Notes: a model not told the origin generated them from the sequence alone. Shown: positions 34,641 through 44,083, numbered from the stretch's first letter. The stretch is 51,414 bases of DNA from an uncultured Actinomycetales bacterium (GCA_913063435.1 CAJXYI010000015.1:1-51414), one strand, 5' to 3'. Program-made: numbers and translations.

Positions 34641-36116
34641 TCAGCCCTTGGTGTCGGCTGCCGTACGAGGGCTGTACTCGCGCACCGTGGACCGCGAGGC
34701 GATCCAGGTCCAACCCGGCTCGCGCTCCGGGGCGGCTTCAGCGACGATCTCCAGCCCCGCACCTGCGGCGTTGGGGAAGTCGTCGTTGACGTGCACGATG
34801 TTGGTGAAGCCCTCGTGCTGCAGCAGCGACGCGACAGCGGCTGCGCGGTAGCCCGAGCCACAGTAGACGTAGACGGGCTTATCGCGCGGAATCTCATCGA
34901 GGCGGTCGAGAACCTCATAGAACGGCATGAACACCGCACCGGCGACATGGCCGCCTTCCCACTCCAGGATCTGGCGGGTGTCCATCAGGTAGGCGCTGGG
35001 ATCGGCGGCCACCGCGGCCGCGACACCATGGAAGTCCACCTGCTCCATGCGCTGGGCCGCAGCAGGATCCTCCAGCCAGAAGTCCGGGCCACCTGTCGCC
35101 TGACCCACCGCGTTGTCGATACCCACGCGAACCAGTTCGCGATGGGCAGCCTGAACCTGCTCGGGAGTCGAGCCCAGCAGGGTCACCGGGGTGCCCCAGG
35201 GCATCATCCATGCCAGGTAGTTGATGAACGCACCATCGAGATCGAAGTTCAACGCACCGGGGACGTGGCCGGCAGCGAACACCTCACGTGAGCGCAGGTC
35301 GACGACCCACTCGCCGCGCATGATCCGCTCGCGCAACACAGTCGGATCCGCCTGCTCAGGGATCGTCAGGTCGACATCGCTCGGTCCGGCGGCGTTGGCC
35401 GGACCCATATGTGCGTAGTAGGCGGGGAACACATCGAGACCGGCGAGGATCGCCTCGACGAACTGCTCTTCCGCGTCGGTGAACGCGGGGTTGATGTTCT
35501 TCTCGTTTCCGATGGTCGACGACAGACCCTGCGCCTGGGTGGCTGCGCAGAACGATCCGAATCCGTGGGTGGGGTAGATCGGCGTCTCGTCCTCGAGCCG
35601 CTCAGCGAGCCGGTGCGCCGAATGCCACTGGTCATGGGCCTGCTTGACGGCAAGATCAGGAGCCACGAGATCAGGGCGGCCGACGCTGCCGTACAGCAGC
35701 GAACCACCGGTGAACACCGCACCGAGGTGGTCGTCCTTGCGCACCGCGAACGACACGTGATGCGGGGTGTGGCCGGGAGTGTGGATGACATCGACGGTCA
35801 TGTCACCGACGGTGAAGGAATCACCATCGCGCACCGCGAGGCCGTCATAGGACAGGTCGACATCGCCGGGGACGACATAGGTCGCACCATGGCGGCGGGC
35901 GAGCTCGAGACCACCGGTGACGTAGTCGTTGTGGATGTGCGTCTCAGCGACGTGGGTGAGGGTCAAGCCGTGCTCGGCGAGCAGGGCTTCGACGCGATCG
36001 ATATCGCGCTGGGGGTCGACGACGATCGCGTGCACGCCGTCGTGGGCGACGTAACTGCGGTCACCCAGGCCGGTCGAATCGAGGACGAGAACGTGGGGCG
36101 CTGAGGTGTAGGACAT
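34641..36116 (-). CDS. CstB-like persulfide dioxygenase-pseudo-rhodanese-rhodanese protein
   Basis: 491 residues in three parts. Residues 1 to about 250 are a metallo-beta-lactamase-type persulfide dioxygenase (THIHNDYVTGG: His60, His62, Asp64; HTPGHTPHH; His184 in THGFG). Residues about 255-350 are a rhodanese fold whose active-loop cysteine is missing (VTLLGST in its place). Residues about 355-460 are an active-type rhodanese with Cys419 in YVYCGSGYRAAA. This arrangement is that of staphylococcal CstB, which turns thiol persulfides into thiosulfate with oxygen. ATG 36116 has CAGGAG upstream; a CsoR/CstR-like operator lies 44 bases before the start. This suggests induction by sulfane sulfur. 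No cstR gene is in the window. Confidence 0.9.
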   Translation of the reverse strand: MSYTSAPHVLVLDSTGLGDRSYVAHDGVHAIVVDPQRDIDRVEALLAEHGLTLTHVAETHIHNDYVTGGLELARRHGATYVVPGDVDLSYDGLAVRDGDSFTVGDMTVDVIHTPGHTPHHVSFAVRKDDHLGAVFTGGSLLYGSVGRPDLVAPDLAVKQAHDQWHSAHRLAERLEDETPIYPTHGFGSFCAATQAQGLSSTIGNEKNINPAFTDAEEQFVEAILAGLDVFPAYYAHMGPANAAGPSDVDLTIPEQADPTVLRERIMRGEWVVDLRSREVFAAGHVPGALNFDLDGAFINYLAWMMPWGTPVTLLGSTPEQVQAAHRELVRVGIDNAVGQATGGPDFWLEDPAAAQRMEQVDFHGVAAAVAADPSAYLMDTRQILEWEGGHVAGAVFMPFYEVLDRLDEIPRDKPVYVYCGSGYRAAAVASLLQHEGFTNIVHVNDDFPNAAGAGLEIVAEAAPEREPGWTWIASRSTVREYSPRTAADTKG

Positions 36117-36157
36117 GGCATCTCCTGTGGGCTCGTGCTGCTGGTCGTATTGCCAGC

Positions 36158-36955
36158 CTATACCCCCAGGGGTATCGCACGCAAGGCTTTCGCGGCGGCT
36201 TCGGACATCAGTGCCGCCGCCTCGGGCGTGGGGTGCAGGCCGTCGGTGGTGTAGCCGGGCAGCCACCCGCCGAGCACCGGATCGCGCAGGGGGGCGGCCG
36301 TGTCCAACACGATGACGTCGTTGGCGCTCGCCCACGCCCGAATCGCGTCATTGACCGCCAGTGCTCGGGCATCGGCGGCCGGGTCGGCCCGCGGGGGCAC
36401 CGTGCACACCGCCAGGGGCACACCTGCTGACACGGCCGCAACCCGGATGCGCTCGAGGTTGTCGACCACGACCGGCGGGGTGATCTCCCCCGAGACGTCG
36501 TTCGTCCCGCCGTGCACGATGAGAATGTCCGGTGTCGGATAGAGCGCCGTCCAGACCTGACCGGCCATCCAGGCCGTCGACATACCGTTTTCGGCGACTG
36601 ACCCGCCGTAGCGCACCACGCCCTCGGTGTCATCGATCAGGCCGTAGAACCAGGAGTGCTCGCCGACCACACCCGAACTCGGTTCGGTCATCCCCCGGGT
36701 GATCGAGTCACCGAGGAACCGCGCCACCGGACGCTGCTCGAGGGGGATGAACACCGGTTCCGCCTCGTCGGCTTCGATGACCGGAGCCGGGATCGATTCA
36801 GTCGCGACCGTCGGCTCAGGTTGCCCCCCTGGTGCGGTGAGCCCTGACGGCGCAGCCGTTCGAGGGGCCGCGATAGCCAGGCTCAGGGCCAGCAGGATGA
36901 TCACCGCGGCGATGACGGCCAGCGCACGCCAGCCCCACGCGGCAGCAGAACCCAT
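36158..36955 (-). CDS. Membrane-anchored SGNH/GDSL hydrolase
   Basis: 265 residues. One hydrophobic segment at about 10-30 is a signal anchor, followed by a Pro/Ala/Glu-rich spacer. The SGNH signature is complete: block I LGDSITRG (Ser84), block III GGTND, block V DGLHPT. It would act outside the membrane as an esterase or acyl/acetyl hydrolase; the substrate could be a cell-wall polysaccharide or lipid. The last codons contain the CstR-type operator of the downstream CstB-like gene. It begins 27 bases after the stop of the SDR gene upstream on the strand. Confidence 0.85.
   Translation of the reverse strand: MGSAAAWGWRALAVIAAVIILLALSLAIAAPRTAAPSGLTAPGGQPEPTVATESIPAPVIEADEAEPVFIPLEQRPVARFLGDSITRGMTEPSSGVVGEHSWFYGLIDDTEGVVRYGGSVAENGMSTAWMAGQVWTALYPTPDILIVHGGTNDVSGEITPPVVVDNLERIRVAAVSAGVPLAVCTVPPRADPAADARALAVNDAIRAWASANDVIVLDTAAPLRDPVLGGWLPGYTTDGLHPTPEAAALMSEAAAKALRAIPLGV
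36160..36175 (-). promoter_or_regulatory. CsoR/CstR-type operator upstream of the CstB-like gene
   Basis: ATACCCC-CA-GGGGTAT: perfect 7-bp arms around two bases. This matches the operators of CsoR-family repressors (CsoR for copper, CstR for persulfide). It lies 44 bases before ATG 36116 and inside the 3' end of the SGNH hydrolase gene. Confidence 0.7.
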
Positions 36956-36982
36956 TGCCCTATTAGAACCCGGGCCGGGCCG

Positions 36983-37708
36983 TTATTCGCGCCCAGGGGC
37001 TGCGAATGCCGAACTCGGCATGTCGCGTTCGCCCGATTCGAGCCCGGCAACGATCCGTTCCGCCACCGCCAGGGGCGCCAACCCCTGGGGCAGGCTGGGC
37101 GCGGTGCCGAAGTGCGGGCGAGTCGCCAAACCCGTCTCGGTATGCGGTGGTCGGGCATCGATCAGCCGGATCTTGGCCCGTCGCAGTTCCCGGGCGGCCG
37201 CCGCGTCATAGGCCATGAGGGCTGCCTTCGACGCGGAGTAGGCGGCCATTCCCGGCATGGGCTGCTCGGCAACGACCGCCGAGATGCTGAGCACGAACGG
37301 GTCCCGACCGGCCTGCGCCGATTCCGTCAGTGCCGGCATTGCGGCGCGCAGCAACCGGATCGGAGCGAGGGTGTTGACGGTGAACACGTCGATGAGCACC
37401 TCATCGGGGGTGTCGGCGACCGTCCCGAAGGCGACGATGCCCGCGGCGAACACGATCCCGTCCAATCCGCCGTGCGCAGCGATGGTGGCATCGACGAGTC
37501 GGCGAGCAGTAGCGGCGCGCGAAATATCGCCGGCCACCGTCGTGCCCCAATCTGACATCCCCGCCAGCTTCGTCTCGTCGCGGCCGTGCAGCGTCAGTCG
37601 CGCACCTCTCGCGGCGAGGAGTTCAGCGATGGGCTGACCCAGACCCCCGGTCGCACCGACGACGAGGATGGATTTTCCGGTGACGAAGTCGGTCGCAGCA
37701 TCGGTCAT
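36983..37708 (-). CDS. Short-chain dehydrogenase/reductase (SDR)
   Basis: 241 residues. The N-terminal Rossmann motif ILVVGATGGLGQPIAELLAARG (G-x3-G-x-G variant), the active-site serine in VLSISAVVAEQ, and Y-S-A-S-K with an N-terminal N-T-L-A position are classical SDR features. Cofactor preference is likely NADP(H) because LTLHGRDE carries an arginine after the second strand. Substrate unknown. The start ATG 37708 has GAGGGG five bases upstream. It precedes the SGNH hydrolase on the same strand and is divergent from the thiamine transport operon. Confidence 0.88.
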   Translation of the reverse strand: MTDAATDFVTGKSILVVGATGGLGQPIAELLAARGARLTLHGRDETKLAGMSDWGTTVAGDISRAATARRLVDATIAAHGGLDGIVFAAGIVAFGTVADTPDEVLIDVFTVNTLAPIRLLRAAMPALTESAQAGRDPFVLSISAVVAEQPMPGMAAYSASKAALMAYDAAAARELRRAKIRLIDARPPHTETGLATRPHFGTAPSLPQGLAPLAVAERIVAGLESGERDMPSSAFAAPGRE

Positions 37709-37831
37709 GCCCCTCACTGTTGCACCCACCCGCGTTGGTCGCCCGCCGGGCTGCCCTTTCGGCGACAGGTGACGCAGATGGCGACCGTTTCACCGACCAA
37801 CGCCGGGTGGTGGTGATCCGAGGACCCGCGC

Positions 37832-37837
37832 TAAGGT
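37832..37837 (+). promoter_or_regulatory. -10 box (TAAGGT) of the thiBPQ operon
   Basis: TAAGGT would start transcription near 37844, just before the 5' end of the TPP riboswitch. Confidence 0.45.
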
Positions 37838-37843
37838 GGTGGC

Positions 37844-37937
37844 CGTTAACGGGAGCTCGTAGGACCGACGGGCTGAGAGGGTGGCCGCCGCCATCGACCG
37901 CCGAACCTGATCTGGGTAATGCCAGCGTAGGGAGGCT
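37844..37937 (+). promoter_or_regulatory. TPP riboswitch (THI element)
   Basis: The conserved TPP aptamer blocks are all present: GGGAGCTCG near 37851, GGGCTGAGAGGGT at 37870-37882, and ACCTGATCTGGGTAATGCCA then GCGTAGGGA at 37904-37933. The 5' GGCC at 37841-37844 can pair with GGCT at 37934-37937 as P1. The Shine-Dalgarno GGGAGG (37930-37935) is part of this 3' core, five bases before the TTG start of thiB, so TPP binding would hide it. Confidence 0.95.
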
Positions 37938-37940
37938 TCC

Positions 37941-39041
37941 TTGTTCGTCCTTTCCTCGATTCGACCGCGGTCGCGAGCAGTCGTCATCGGAGTGCTCGCA
38001 CTCGGACTAGGCCTCGCAGCCTGCGGGTCCTCGACCGGCAGCGACACCGCGACAACAGCATCGATGACTCCTGACGGCGAGCCGGTCACCGTCCGGGTGC
38101 TGACCCATGACTCCTTCGCCCTGACCGAATCCCTCGTCACGGACTTCGAGCGCACATCGGGCATCACGGTCGAATTCATCGCCGCGGGAGATGCTGGCGA
38201 GGTCGTCAATCGCGCTGTTCTGGCATCGGGCAACCCCGACGGTGACGTGCTGTTCGGTGTCGACACCACGCTGCTGTCACGCGCCATCGATGCCGAAGTC
38301 TTCGATCCGTATGTCGCAGATGCACCGCTCGATCCCGACCTCATCGCAGCCGGCGAAGGCGTAGTGACTCCCATCGACGACGGCGACGTGTGCATCAACA
38401 TCGACGATCGGTGGTTCGCCGATCGCGACATTTCCGTCCCGACGACGCTGGATGACCTGACCGACCCGACCTACGCCGATCTGCTCGTAGTCGCCAACCC
38501 CGCCACATCCTCCCCCGGTCTGGCCTTCCTCCTCGCCACCGTCGCCCGATACGGCGACGACTGGCCGCAGTACTGGCAGGCCCTGCGCGATAACGGCGTT
38601 CAGGTGGTCAACGGCTGGTCGGAGGCTTACCTCGGTGAGTTCACCGCCGGAGGCGGTGACGGTGATCGTCCGCTCGTCCTGTCGTATGCGACCAGCCCTC
38701 CCGCGGAAATCGTCTATGCCAGCGACCCGAAACCGGAGCAGCCGTCAACGTCGGTGATGCTCGACGGCTGCTTCCGACAGGTGGAATTCGCCGGAGTCCT
38801 TCGTGGGTCGCCTCAGCCACAGGCCGCGCGCGATGTCGTCGACTGGTTGGTGTCCCCCGAAGTGCAGGCGGATATTCCCCTGTCGATGTTCGTCTTCCCT
38901 GCCCGCCGTGACACTCCCCTGCCGGACGTCTTCGAACGCTTCGCACTGCGGCCCGCGACACCGCTCACCATGGACGCGCAGACGATCGCTGACAACCGTG
39001 AAGCGTGGGTGGAGCAGTGGACGCAGATCGTGCTTCGCTAA
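37941..39041 (+). CDS. thiB: Thiamine/TPP ABC transporter, substrate-binding lipoprotein
   Basis: 366 residues. A lipobox (LGLGLAACGSS) at about residue 30 follows a hydrophobic signal, so it is a lipid-anchored binding protein. The fold is that of Fe/thiamine-binding periplasmic proteins (VRVLTHDSFALTESLVTDFERTSGI, GEVVNRAVLASGNPDGDVLFGVD), the same pattern as ThiB. It captures thiamine or its phosphates for ThiPQ. It begins with TTG 37941, five bases after a GGGAGG that is part of the TPP riboswitch. thiP begins inside its last codons. Confidence 0.94.
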   Translation: MFVLSSIRPRSRAVVIGVLALGLGLAACGSSTGSDTATTASMTPDGEPVTVRVLTHDSFALTESLVTDFERTSGITVEFIAAGDAGEVVNRAVLASGNPDGDVLFGVDTTLLSRAIDAEVFDPYVADAPLDPDLIAAGEGVVTPIDDGDVCINIDDRWFADRDISVPTTLDDLTDPTYADLLVVANPATSSPGLAFLLATVARYGDDWPQYWQALRDNGVQVVNGWSEAYLGEFTAGGGDGDRPLVLSYATSPPAEIVYASDPKPEQPSTSVMLDGCFRQVEFAGVLRGSPQPQAARDVVDWLVSPEVQADIPLSMFVFPARRDTPLPDVFERFALRPATPLTMDAQTIADNREAWVEQWTQIVLR

Positions 39042-40627
39042 CCCGGGCACGAAGCCGATCCGCGATCATTCTCGCGATCGCCCCGCTCGCGATCGTCACG
39101 TTCCTCGTCGGGATCCCGCTGGTCACCCTGGTGACCGTCGGCGCATCACTCGATACCGGCGATCCCACACGCATTCTCACGTCGGCGAGCACCTGGCGGA
39201 TCCTGGGCTACACGATCGCCCAGGCGATCCTCAGCACGGTGTTGAGCATCACTCTCGCCGTGCCGGCCGCCTATGCACTGCAACGGCTTCGCTGGCCGGG
39301 CCGTCGTACCTGGTTGGCGATTCTGACCGTTCCCTTCGTGCTGCCCACGGTCGTCGTGGGCTTGGCCTTCCGGGAACTACTGCCTTTCGCGGGAACCACA
39401 GCAGCCATCATCGTCGCGCACGTGTTCTTCAACGTCGGTCTCGCAACGAGGGTCATCGGCGGAGTGTGGGCGCAATTGGATCCACGGTTCATCGATGTCG
39501 CGCAGTCTTTGGGCTCCAGCCCACTTCGGACATTCGCAACCGTAACCTGGCCCTTTCTACGGCCCGCCGTGTTCGCAGCAGCAGCGCTGGTCTTCTTGTT
39601 CACCTTCACCTCGTTCGGAGTAGTCCTCATCGTCGGAGATCCCGCCTGGCCGACTATCGAGGTCGAGATCTACCGGCTCGCAGTCCAGACCCTCGATCTG
39701 TCCGCGGCAGCGACACTGGCCATCGTGCAATTGGTGATCGTGGTTGGTGCGTTGGCGTGGTCCGCGGCACTTCAGCGACGAACGACCCACGAACGCATCG
39801 TCACCGAGACGCCCGTCCGCTATCGCCCACGATCCATGATCGACTACGCGACGATCGCGGTCACCGTGTTGCTCGTCATCGCGATCAGCCTGCCCCTACT
39901 CACACTGATCATCGGTTCCATCCGAGTCGGAGATCGCTTCGGCTGGGACTTCTATGCCGAAGTATTCGCACCCAGCGATCTCACTACGCGAGCGACACCC
40001 GCCTGGGAAGCCCTGGCAACGTCGGCGCGATACGCCGCCATCGCAACGATGATCTCGGTCACCCTCGGGATGCTCGGCGCGATCGCCGTGTCGATGCTGC
40101 AGCGCAGCGCCTCCTGGGTGGACACCGCGATCACCACTCCGCTGGGCGTATCGGCGGTCTCCCTGGGGCTCGGACTGCTGCTGTTCAGCATCTACGGGCC
40201 CGTGGACCTGCGCGGCAGTTGGCTGCTCGTTCCCCTCGGCCAGGCCCTGGTCGCGATGCCGATCGTCATCCGCGTGGTGCTACCCGTGCTGCGATCGATC
40301 GACCCGCGGCTGCGCGATGTGGCCGCCACCCTGGGCGCCGGACCGGTACGTGCCTGGCTCACCGTCGACGGACCCCTCGCCCTGCGGGCGGGAGCGGTCG
40401 CCGCGGGACTGTCGGCTGCCGTGTCACTCGGTGAATTCGGTGCCACCGCATTCCTCGTCCGGGCTGACACACCGACGGTGCCGGTGCAGATCGTGCGACT
40501 GCTCGGGAGACCCGGTGAGGCCAATCTGGGTCAAGCGCTCGCCCTGTCGGTCATCCTGGTCCTCGTGACGGCACTCATCATCGGTCTGGCCGAACGTGCC
40601 CGTCCCGCGCGCGGAGGTGGGTGGTGA
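39017..40627 (+). CDS. thiP: Thiamine ABC transporter permease
   Basis: 536 residues forming two fused permease halves of six hydrophobic segments each. EAA-type loops are GGVWAQLDPRFIDVAQSLGSS and RSIDPRLRDVAATLGAGP. GTG 39017 is chosen because GTGGAG lies six bases upstream; GTG 39005 is an alternative. Either way it overlaps the thiB 3' end and is translationally coupled. Its stop overlaps the thiQ GTG. Confidence 0.93.
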   Translation: MDADRASLTRARSRSAIILAIAPLAIVTFLVGIPLVTLVTVGASLDTGDPTRILTSASTWRILGYTIAQAILSTVLSITLAVPAAYALQRLRWPGRRTWLAILTVPFVLPTVVVGLAFRELLPFAGTTAAIIVAHVFFNVGLATRVIGGVWAQLDPRFIDVAQSLGSSPLRTFATVTWPFLRPAVFAAAALVFLFTFTSFGVVLIVGDPAWPTIEVEIYRLAVQTLDLSAAATLAIVQLVIVVGALAWSAALQRRTTHERIVTETPVRYRPRSMIDYATIAVTVLLVIAISLPLLTLIIGSIRVGDRFGWDFYAEVFAPSDLTTRATPAWEALATSARYAAIATMISVTLGMLGAIAVSMLQRSASWVDTAITTPLGVSAVSLGLGLLLFSIYGPVDLRGSWLLVPLGQALVAMPIVIRVVLPVLRSIDPRLRDVAATLGAGPVRAWLTVDGPLALRAGAVAAGLSAAVSLGEFGATAFLVRADTPTVPVQIVRLLGRPGEANLGQALALSVILVLVTALIIGLAERARPARGGGW

Positions 40628-41280
40628 CCCCGGGGCTGCGCATCGTCGATGCCCGCATCGACTATGGCGGCGACACCCTGCTCCGCGACGTATCCTTCGC
40701 TGTCGACCCCGGTCAGATCATCGCTCTACTGGGGCCTAGTGGTTCCGGCAAGAGCAGTCTGCTCCGGTGCATCTGCGGAGTCCAGCGACTCGATGCCGGC
40801 CGCATCCTGTGGGATCACATCGATATCACCGAGGTGCCGGCGCACCGACGGGACATCGGCCTGGTCTTCCAAGACCCTCTGCTGTTCCCCCACCTCGATG
40901 TCGGTGCCAATATCGCTTTCGGACTGCGCCGACATGGACTGTCGAAGCCGGAGATCCACGGCCGGGTCGACGAGCTGCTCGCCATGATCGGTCTGACCGG
41001 CTGGTCTGATCGACCGGTCGCGACACTGTCCGGAGGTGAGGCGCAGCGGGTGGCCCTCGCGCGCGCGTTGGCGCCACGACCGCGCCTGCTTCTCCTCGAC
41101 GAGCCATTCGCCGCTCTCGATCGTGATCTGCGCGAACGCCTCGTCACCGACGTACGCGCCCTGCTGCACGATCTGGGCATCCCCGCCATCCACGTCACCC
41201 ATGACGAAGACGAGGCAGCCCGCATCGCCGACGCCATCCTCGTGGTCGCGGAGTCGACGGTGCGAGAGCAGTCAACGTGA
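40624..41280 (+). CDS. thiQ: Thiamine ABC transporter ATPase
   Basis: 218 residues. Walker A LGPSGSGKSSLL, Q-loop LVFQDPLLFPHL, signature LSGGEAQRVALARAL, Walker B LLLLDEPFAALD and switch histidine HVTHDEDEA are all intact. It powers uptake through ThiP. GTG 40624 overlaps the thiP stop (GTGA) with GGAGGTGG upstream; GTG 40621 is possible. It ends the riboswitch-controlled operon; ppdK has its own promoter. Confidence 0.94.
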   Translation: MTPGLRIVDARIDYGGDTLLRDVSFAVDPGQIIALLGPSGSGKSSLLRCICGVQRLDAGRILWDHIDITEVPAHRRDIGLVFQDPLLFPHLDVGANIAFGLRRHGLSKPEIHGRVDELLAMIGLTGWSDRPVATLSGGEAQRVALARALAPRPRLLLLDEPFAALDRDLRERLVTDVRALLHDLGIPAIHVTHDEDEAARIADAILVVAESTVREQST

Positions 41281-41312
41281 CCTCCGTCCCTGGACAGCCG
41301 GAGCAGCAGGAG

Positions 41313-41318
41313 TAGCGT
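41313..41318 (+). promoter_or_regulatory. -10 box (TAGCGT) upstream of ppdK
   Basis: TAGCGT in the gap after thiQ would start transcription near 41326, giving ppdK a leader of about 43 bases. Confidence 0.35.
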
Positions 41319-41368
41319 CTGGGCGCATCCGGTGGAAAGTGGATCACCAGACGGGAGCACAGGCGACG

Positions 41369-44083
41369 ATGACGAAATACGTGTACGACTTCAGCGAAGG
41401 CGGGCGCGAGGACGCGGATCTGCTCGGCGGAAAGGGTGCAAACCTCGCTGAGATGACCCGCCTGGGCCTGCCGGTACCGCCCGGCTTCACCATCACGACC
41501 GAGGCCTGCCGGGAATTCCTCAAGGTCGGCGATGTCCCCGCCGATCTGCGCGTCCAGGTCACAATGGCGCTGCGTCGGCTCGAGGACGAACTCGGTCGTC
41601 GCCTCGGTGATGTCAACGACCCGCTCCTGGTCAGTGTGCGGTCGGGTGCTCGGTTCTCGATGCCGGGCATGATGGAAACCGTCTTGAACGTCGGCTTGAA
41701 CGACTATTCGGTGAATGGACTGGCCGCTGCCACCAAGGATGAGCGCTTCGCCTGGGATTCCTACCGGCGACTGATCCAGATGTTCGGCCGCACGGTTCTG
41801 CATGTCGATGGTGGTTCCTTCGAGGCCGCGTTCGACGCCGCTAAAGAGGCTGAGGGGGTGCCCGAGGATTCAGGTCTTTCCGTCGAGGGCCTGCGGTCCC
41901 TGGTCGAGACGTACAAGAAGATCATCCTCGATCATTCCGGCCGACCGTTCCCACAGGATCCGCGAGAGCAGCTCGATCTGTGCGTCACAGCGGTGTTCTC
42001 GTCGTGGAACACCCCCCGGGCGCACCTGTATCGCCGTCGCGAGCGCATCCCCCACGATCTGGGCACCGCTGTCAACGTCGTCACGATGGTGTTCGGGAAT
42101 CTGGGGCAGGACTCCGGCACCGGGGTCGCCTTCACCCGAGATCCGGCCAGCGGCAAGGTCGGGTCCTATGGCGATTACCTGACGAATGCGCAGGGTGAGG
42201 ATGTCGTCGCCGGTATCCGCAACACGATCAGCCTGGTCGATATGGCTGAGATAGATCCGGCCGCCTACGACGAACTTCAGACGATCATGCGACGACTGGA
42301 AACGCACTACCGCGATCTGTGCGATATCGAGTTCACCGTCGAGCGCGGCAAACTGTGGATGCTGCAGACCCGCATCGGCAAGCGAACGGCAGCAGCCGCG
42401 TTCCGAATCGCCACCCAACTCGTCGATGAACACCTCATCACGATGGACGAGGCGCTCGCGCGAGTCAGTGGCGAGCAACTCACCAAGTTGATGTTCCCGC
42501 AGTTCGATCCGCGCAGTCCGCGCGACAACCTCACCACCGGAATGGCCGCTAGTCCTGGCGCTGCCGTGGGCAAGGCCGTCTTCGACTCTCCGACAGCGGC
42601 CGAATGGGCCGCACGTGGCGAGAAGGTCATCCTCATCCGCCGCGAGACCAATCCCGATGATCTCGAGGGCATGATCGCCGCAGAGGGCATCCTCACCTCC
42701 CGCGGCGGAAAGACCTCCCACGCAGCCGTGGTCGCCCGAGGCATGGGCACGACCTGCATCGTCGGTGCAGAGGCACTCGATGTCGATCCGGCGGCCAAGC
42801 GCGCATCCGCGGGAGACCTCGTCGTCGACGAGGGTGATGTCATCTCCCTGGACGGCTCGACCGGGCAGGTGTTCGTCGGTGCCGTACCCGTGGTCGCATC
42901 ACCGGTGGTCACCTATCTCGAATCCGGTCTGACCGCGGCGATCGAGGCCGCCGACGAGGAGACAGCCGAATTGATCATGTCGGTCGATCGGATCCTGCAG
43001 CACGCCGATCAGGTGCGACGTCTGCGCGTTCGCGCGAATGCCGACACGGTCACCGATTCGACTCGCGCACGGACTCTCGGCGCCGAGGGGATCGGCCTGT
43101 GCCGCACCGAGCACATGTTCCTCGGCGATCGCCGCGTCCTCATCGAACGCCTCGTGCTCGCCGAAACTCCCGAGGAGCGCGAAACGGTGTACGCCGAGTT
43201 GCTGCCACGCCAGCGCGACGATTTCCTGGGCATCCTCGAGGCGATGGATGATCTACCGGTCACGATCCGGCTCCTCGATCCCCCGTTGCACGAGTTCCTG
43301 CCCAGCCTGGTCGATCTATCCGTGCGGGTCGCTCTCGCCGAGGAACGCGGCGCCCCGGACGAACGGGATGTGGCGCTACTGCACGCTGTGGAGAGACTGC
43401 ACGAGTCGAATCCGATGCTCGGTCTGCGCGGTGTGCGCCTCGGGCTCGTCCTACCGGGACTGTATGCACTGCAGGTCCGCGCCATCGCCGAGGCGGCAGC
43501 ACTGCGCGTGCAGGCCGGCGGCAAGCCGAAGGTCGAGATCATGATCCCGCTCATCGGCTCGGTGATGGAACTGCACCTCGTGAGAGACGAAGTCGGACAC
43601 ATCGTCGCCGAGGTCGCCGACGGCAACGGCGTCACATTGACAATGCCGATCGGCACGATGGTCGAACTGCCGCGGGCAGCATTGACCGCGCGACGAGTGG
43701 CCGAGGCAGCGGACTTCTTCTCCTTCGGAACTAACGACCTCACCCAGACCACCTGGGGCTTCTCCCGCGATGACGTCGAAGGCGCATTCTTCGCGCAGTA
43801 TCTCGACAAGGGCGTGTTCACCGTGTCGCCATTCGAAAGCCTCGATGTCGACGGTGTGGGCGAACTCATCCGCATCGCGACCGAGAAGGGCCGGGCGACG
43901 AAACCGGACTTGAAGCTCGGTATCTGCGGTGAGCACGGGGGCGACCCCGAGTCGATCCACTTCTTCCACGGGGTCGGCATCGATTACGTGTCGTGTTCAC
44001 CCTTCCGCGTTCCCGTCGCACGGCTCGAAGCCGGACGCGCCGCCGTGATGAGCACGCTGGCGACGCATACGTCTACCGCCTAG
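41369..44083 (+). CDS. ppdK: Pyruvate, phosphate dikinase
   Basis: 904 residues, normal length. N-terminal nucleotide-binding region (LLGGKGANLAEMTRLGLPVPPGFTIT; RSGARFSMPGMMETVLNVGLN), central swivelling domain with the phosphohistidine His451 in GGKTSHAAVVARG, and PEP/pyruvate domain with catalytic Cys853 in GICGEHGGDP. It interconverts pyruvate, ATP and phosphate with PEP, AMP and pyrophosphate. No PPDK regulatory protein gene is adjacent. ATG 41369 is chosen because conserved sequence begins at once (TKYVYDFSEG). A BtuF-like gene follows after eleven bases. Confidence 0.96.
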   Translation: MTKYVYDFSEGGREDADLLGGKGANLAEMTRLGLPVPPGFTITTEACREFLKVGDVPADLRVQVTMALRRLEDELGRRLGDVNDPLLVSVRSGARFSMPGMMETVLNVGLNDYSVNGLAAATKDERFAWDSYRRLIQMFGRTVLHVDGGSFEAAFDAAKEAEGVPEDSGLSVEGLRSLVETYKKIILDHSGRPFPQDPREQLDLCVTAVFSSWNTPRAHLYRRRERIPHDLGTAVNVVTMVFGNLGQDSGTGVAFTRDPASGKVGSYGDYLTNAQGEDVVAGIRNTISLVDMAEIDPAAYDELQTIMRRLETHYRDLCDIEFTVERGKLWMLQTRIGKRTAAAAFRIATQLVDEHLITMDEALARVSGEQLTKLMFPQFDPRSPRDNLTTGMAASPGAAVGKAVFDSPTAAEWAARGEKVILIRRETNPDDLEGMIAAEGILTSRGGKTSHAAVVARGMGTTCIVGAEALDVDPAAKRASAGDLVVDEGDVISLDGSTGQVFVGAVPVVASPVVTYLESGLTAAIEAADEETAELIMSVDRILQHADQVRRLRVRANADTVTDSTRARTLGAEGIGLCRTEHMFLGDRRVLIERLVLAETPEERETVYAELLPRQRDDFLGILEAMDDLPVTIRLLDPPLHEFLPSLVDLSVRVALAEERGAPDERDVALLHAVERLHESNPMLGLRGVRLGLVLPGLYALQVRAIAEAAALRVQAGGKPKVEIMIPLIGSVMELHLVRDEVGHIVAEVADGNGVTLTMPIGTMVELPRAALTARRVAEAADFFSFGTNDLTQTTWGFSRDDVEGAFFAQYLDKGVFTVSPFESLDVDGVGELIRIATEKGRATKPDLKLGICGEHGGDPESIHFFHGVGIDYVSCSPFRVPVARLEAGRAAVMSTLATHTSTA

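Noticed and set aside
38803-40434. 543-residue open frame on the plus strand
   Set aside because: Overlaps thiB and thiP in another frame; Arg/His-rich, no membrane pattern, while thiP has all permease features.
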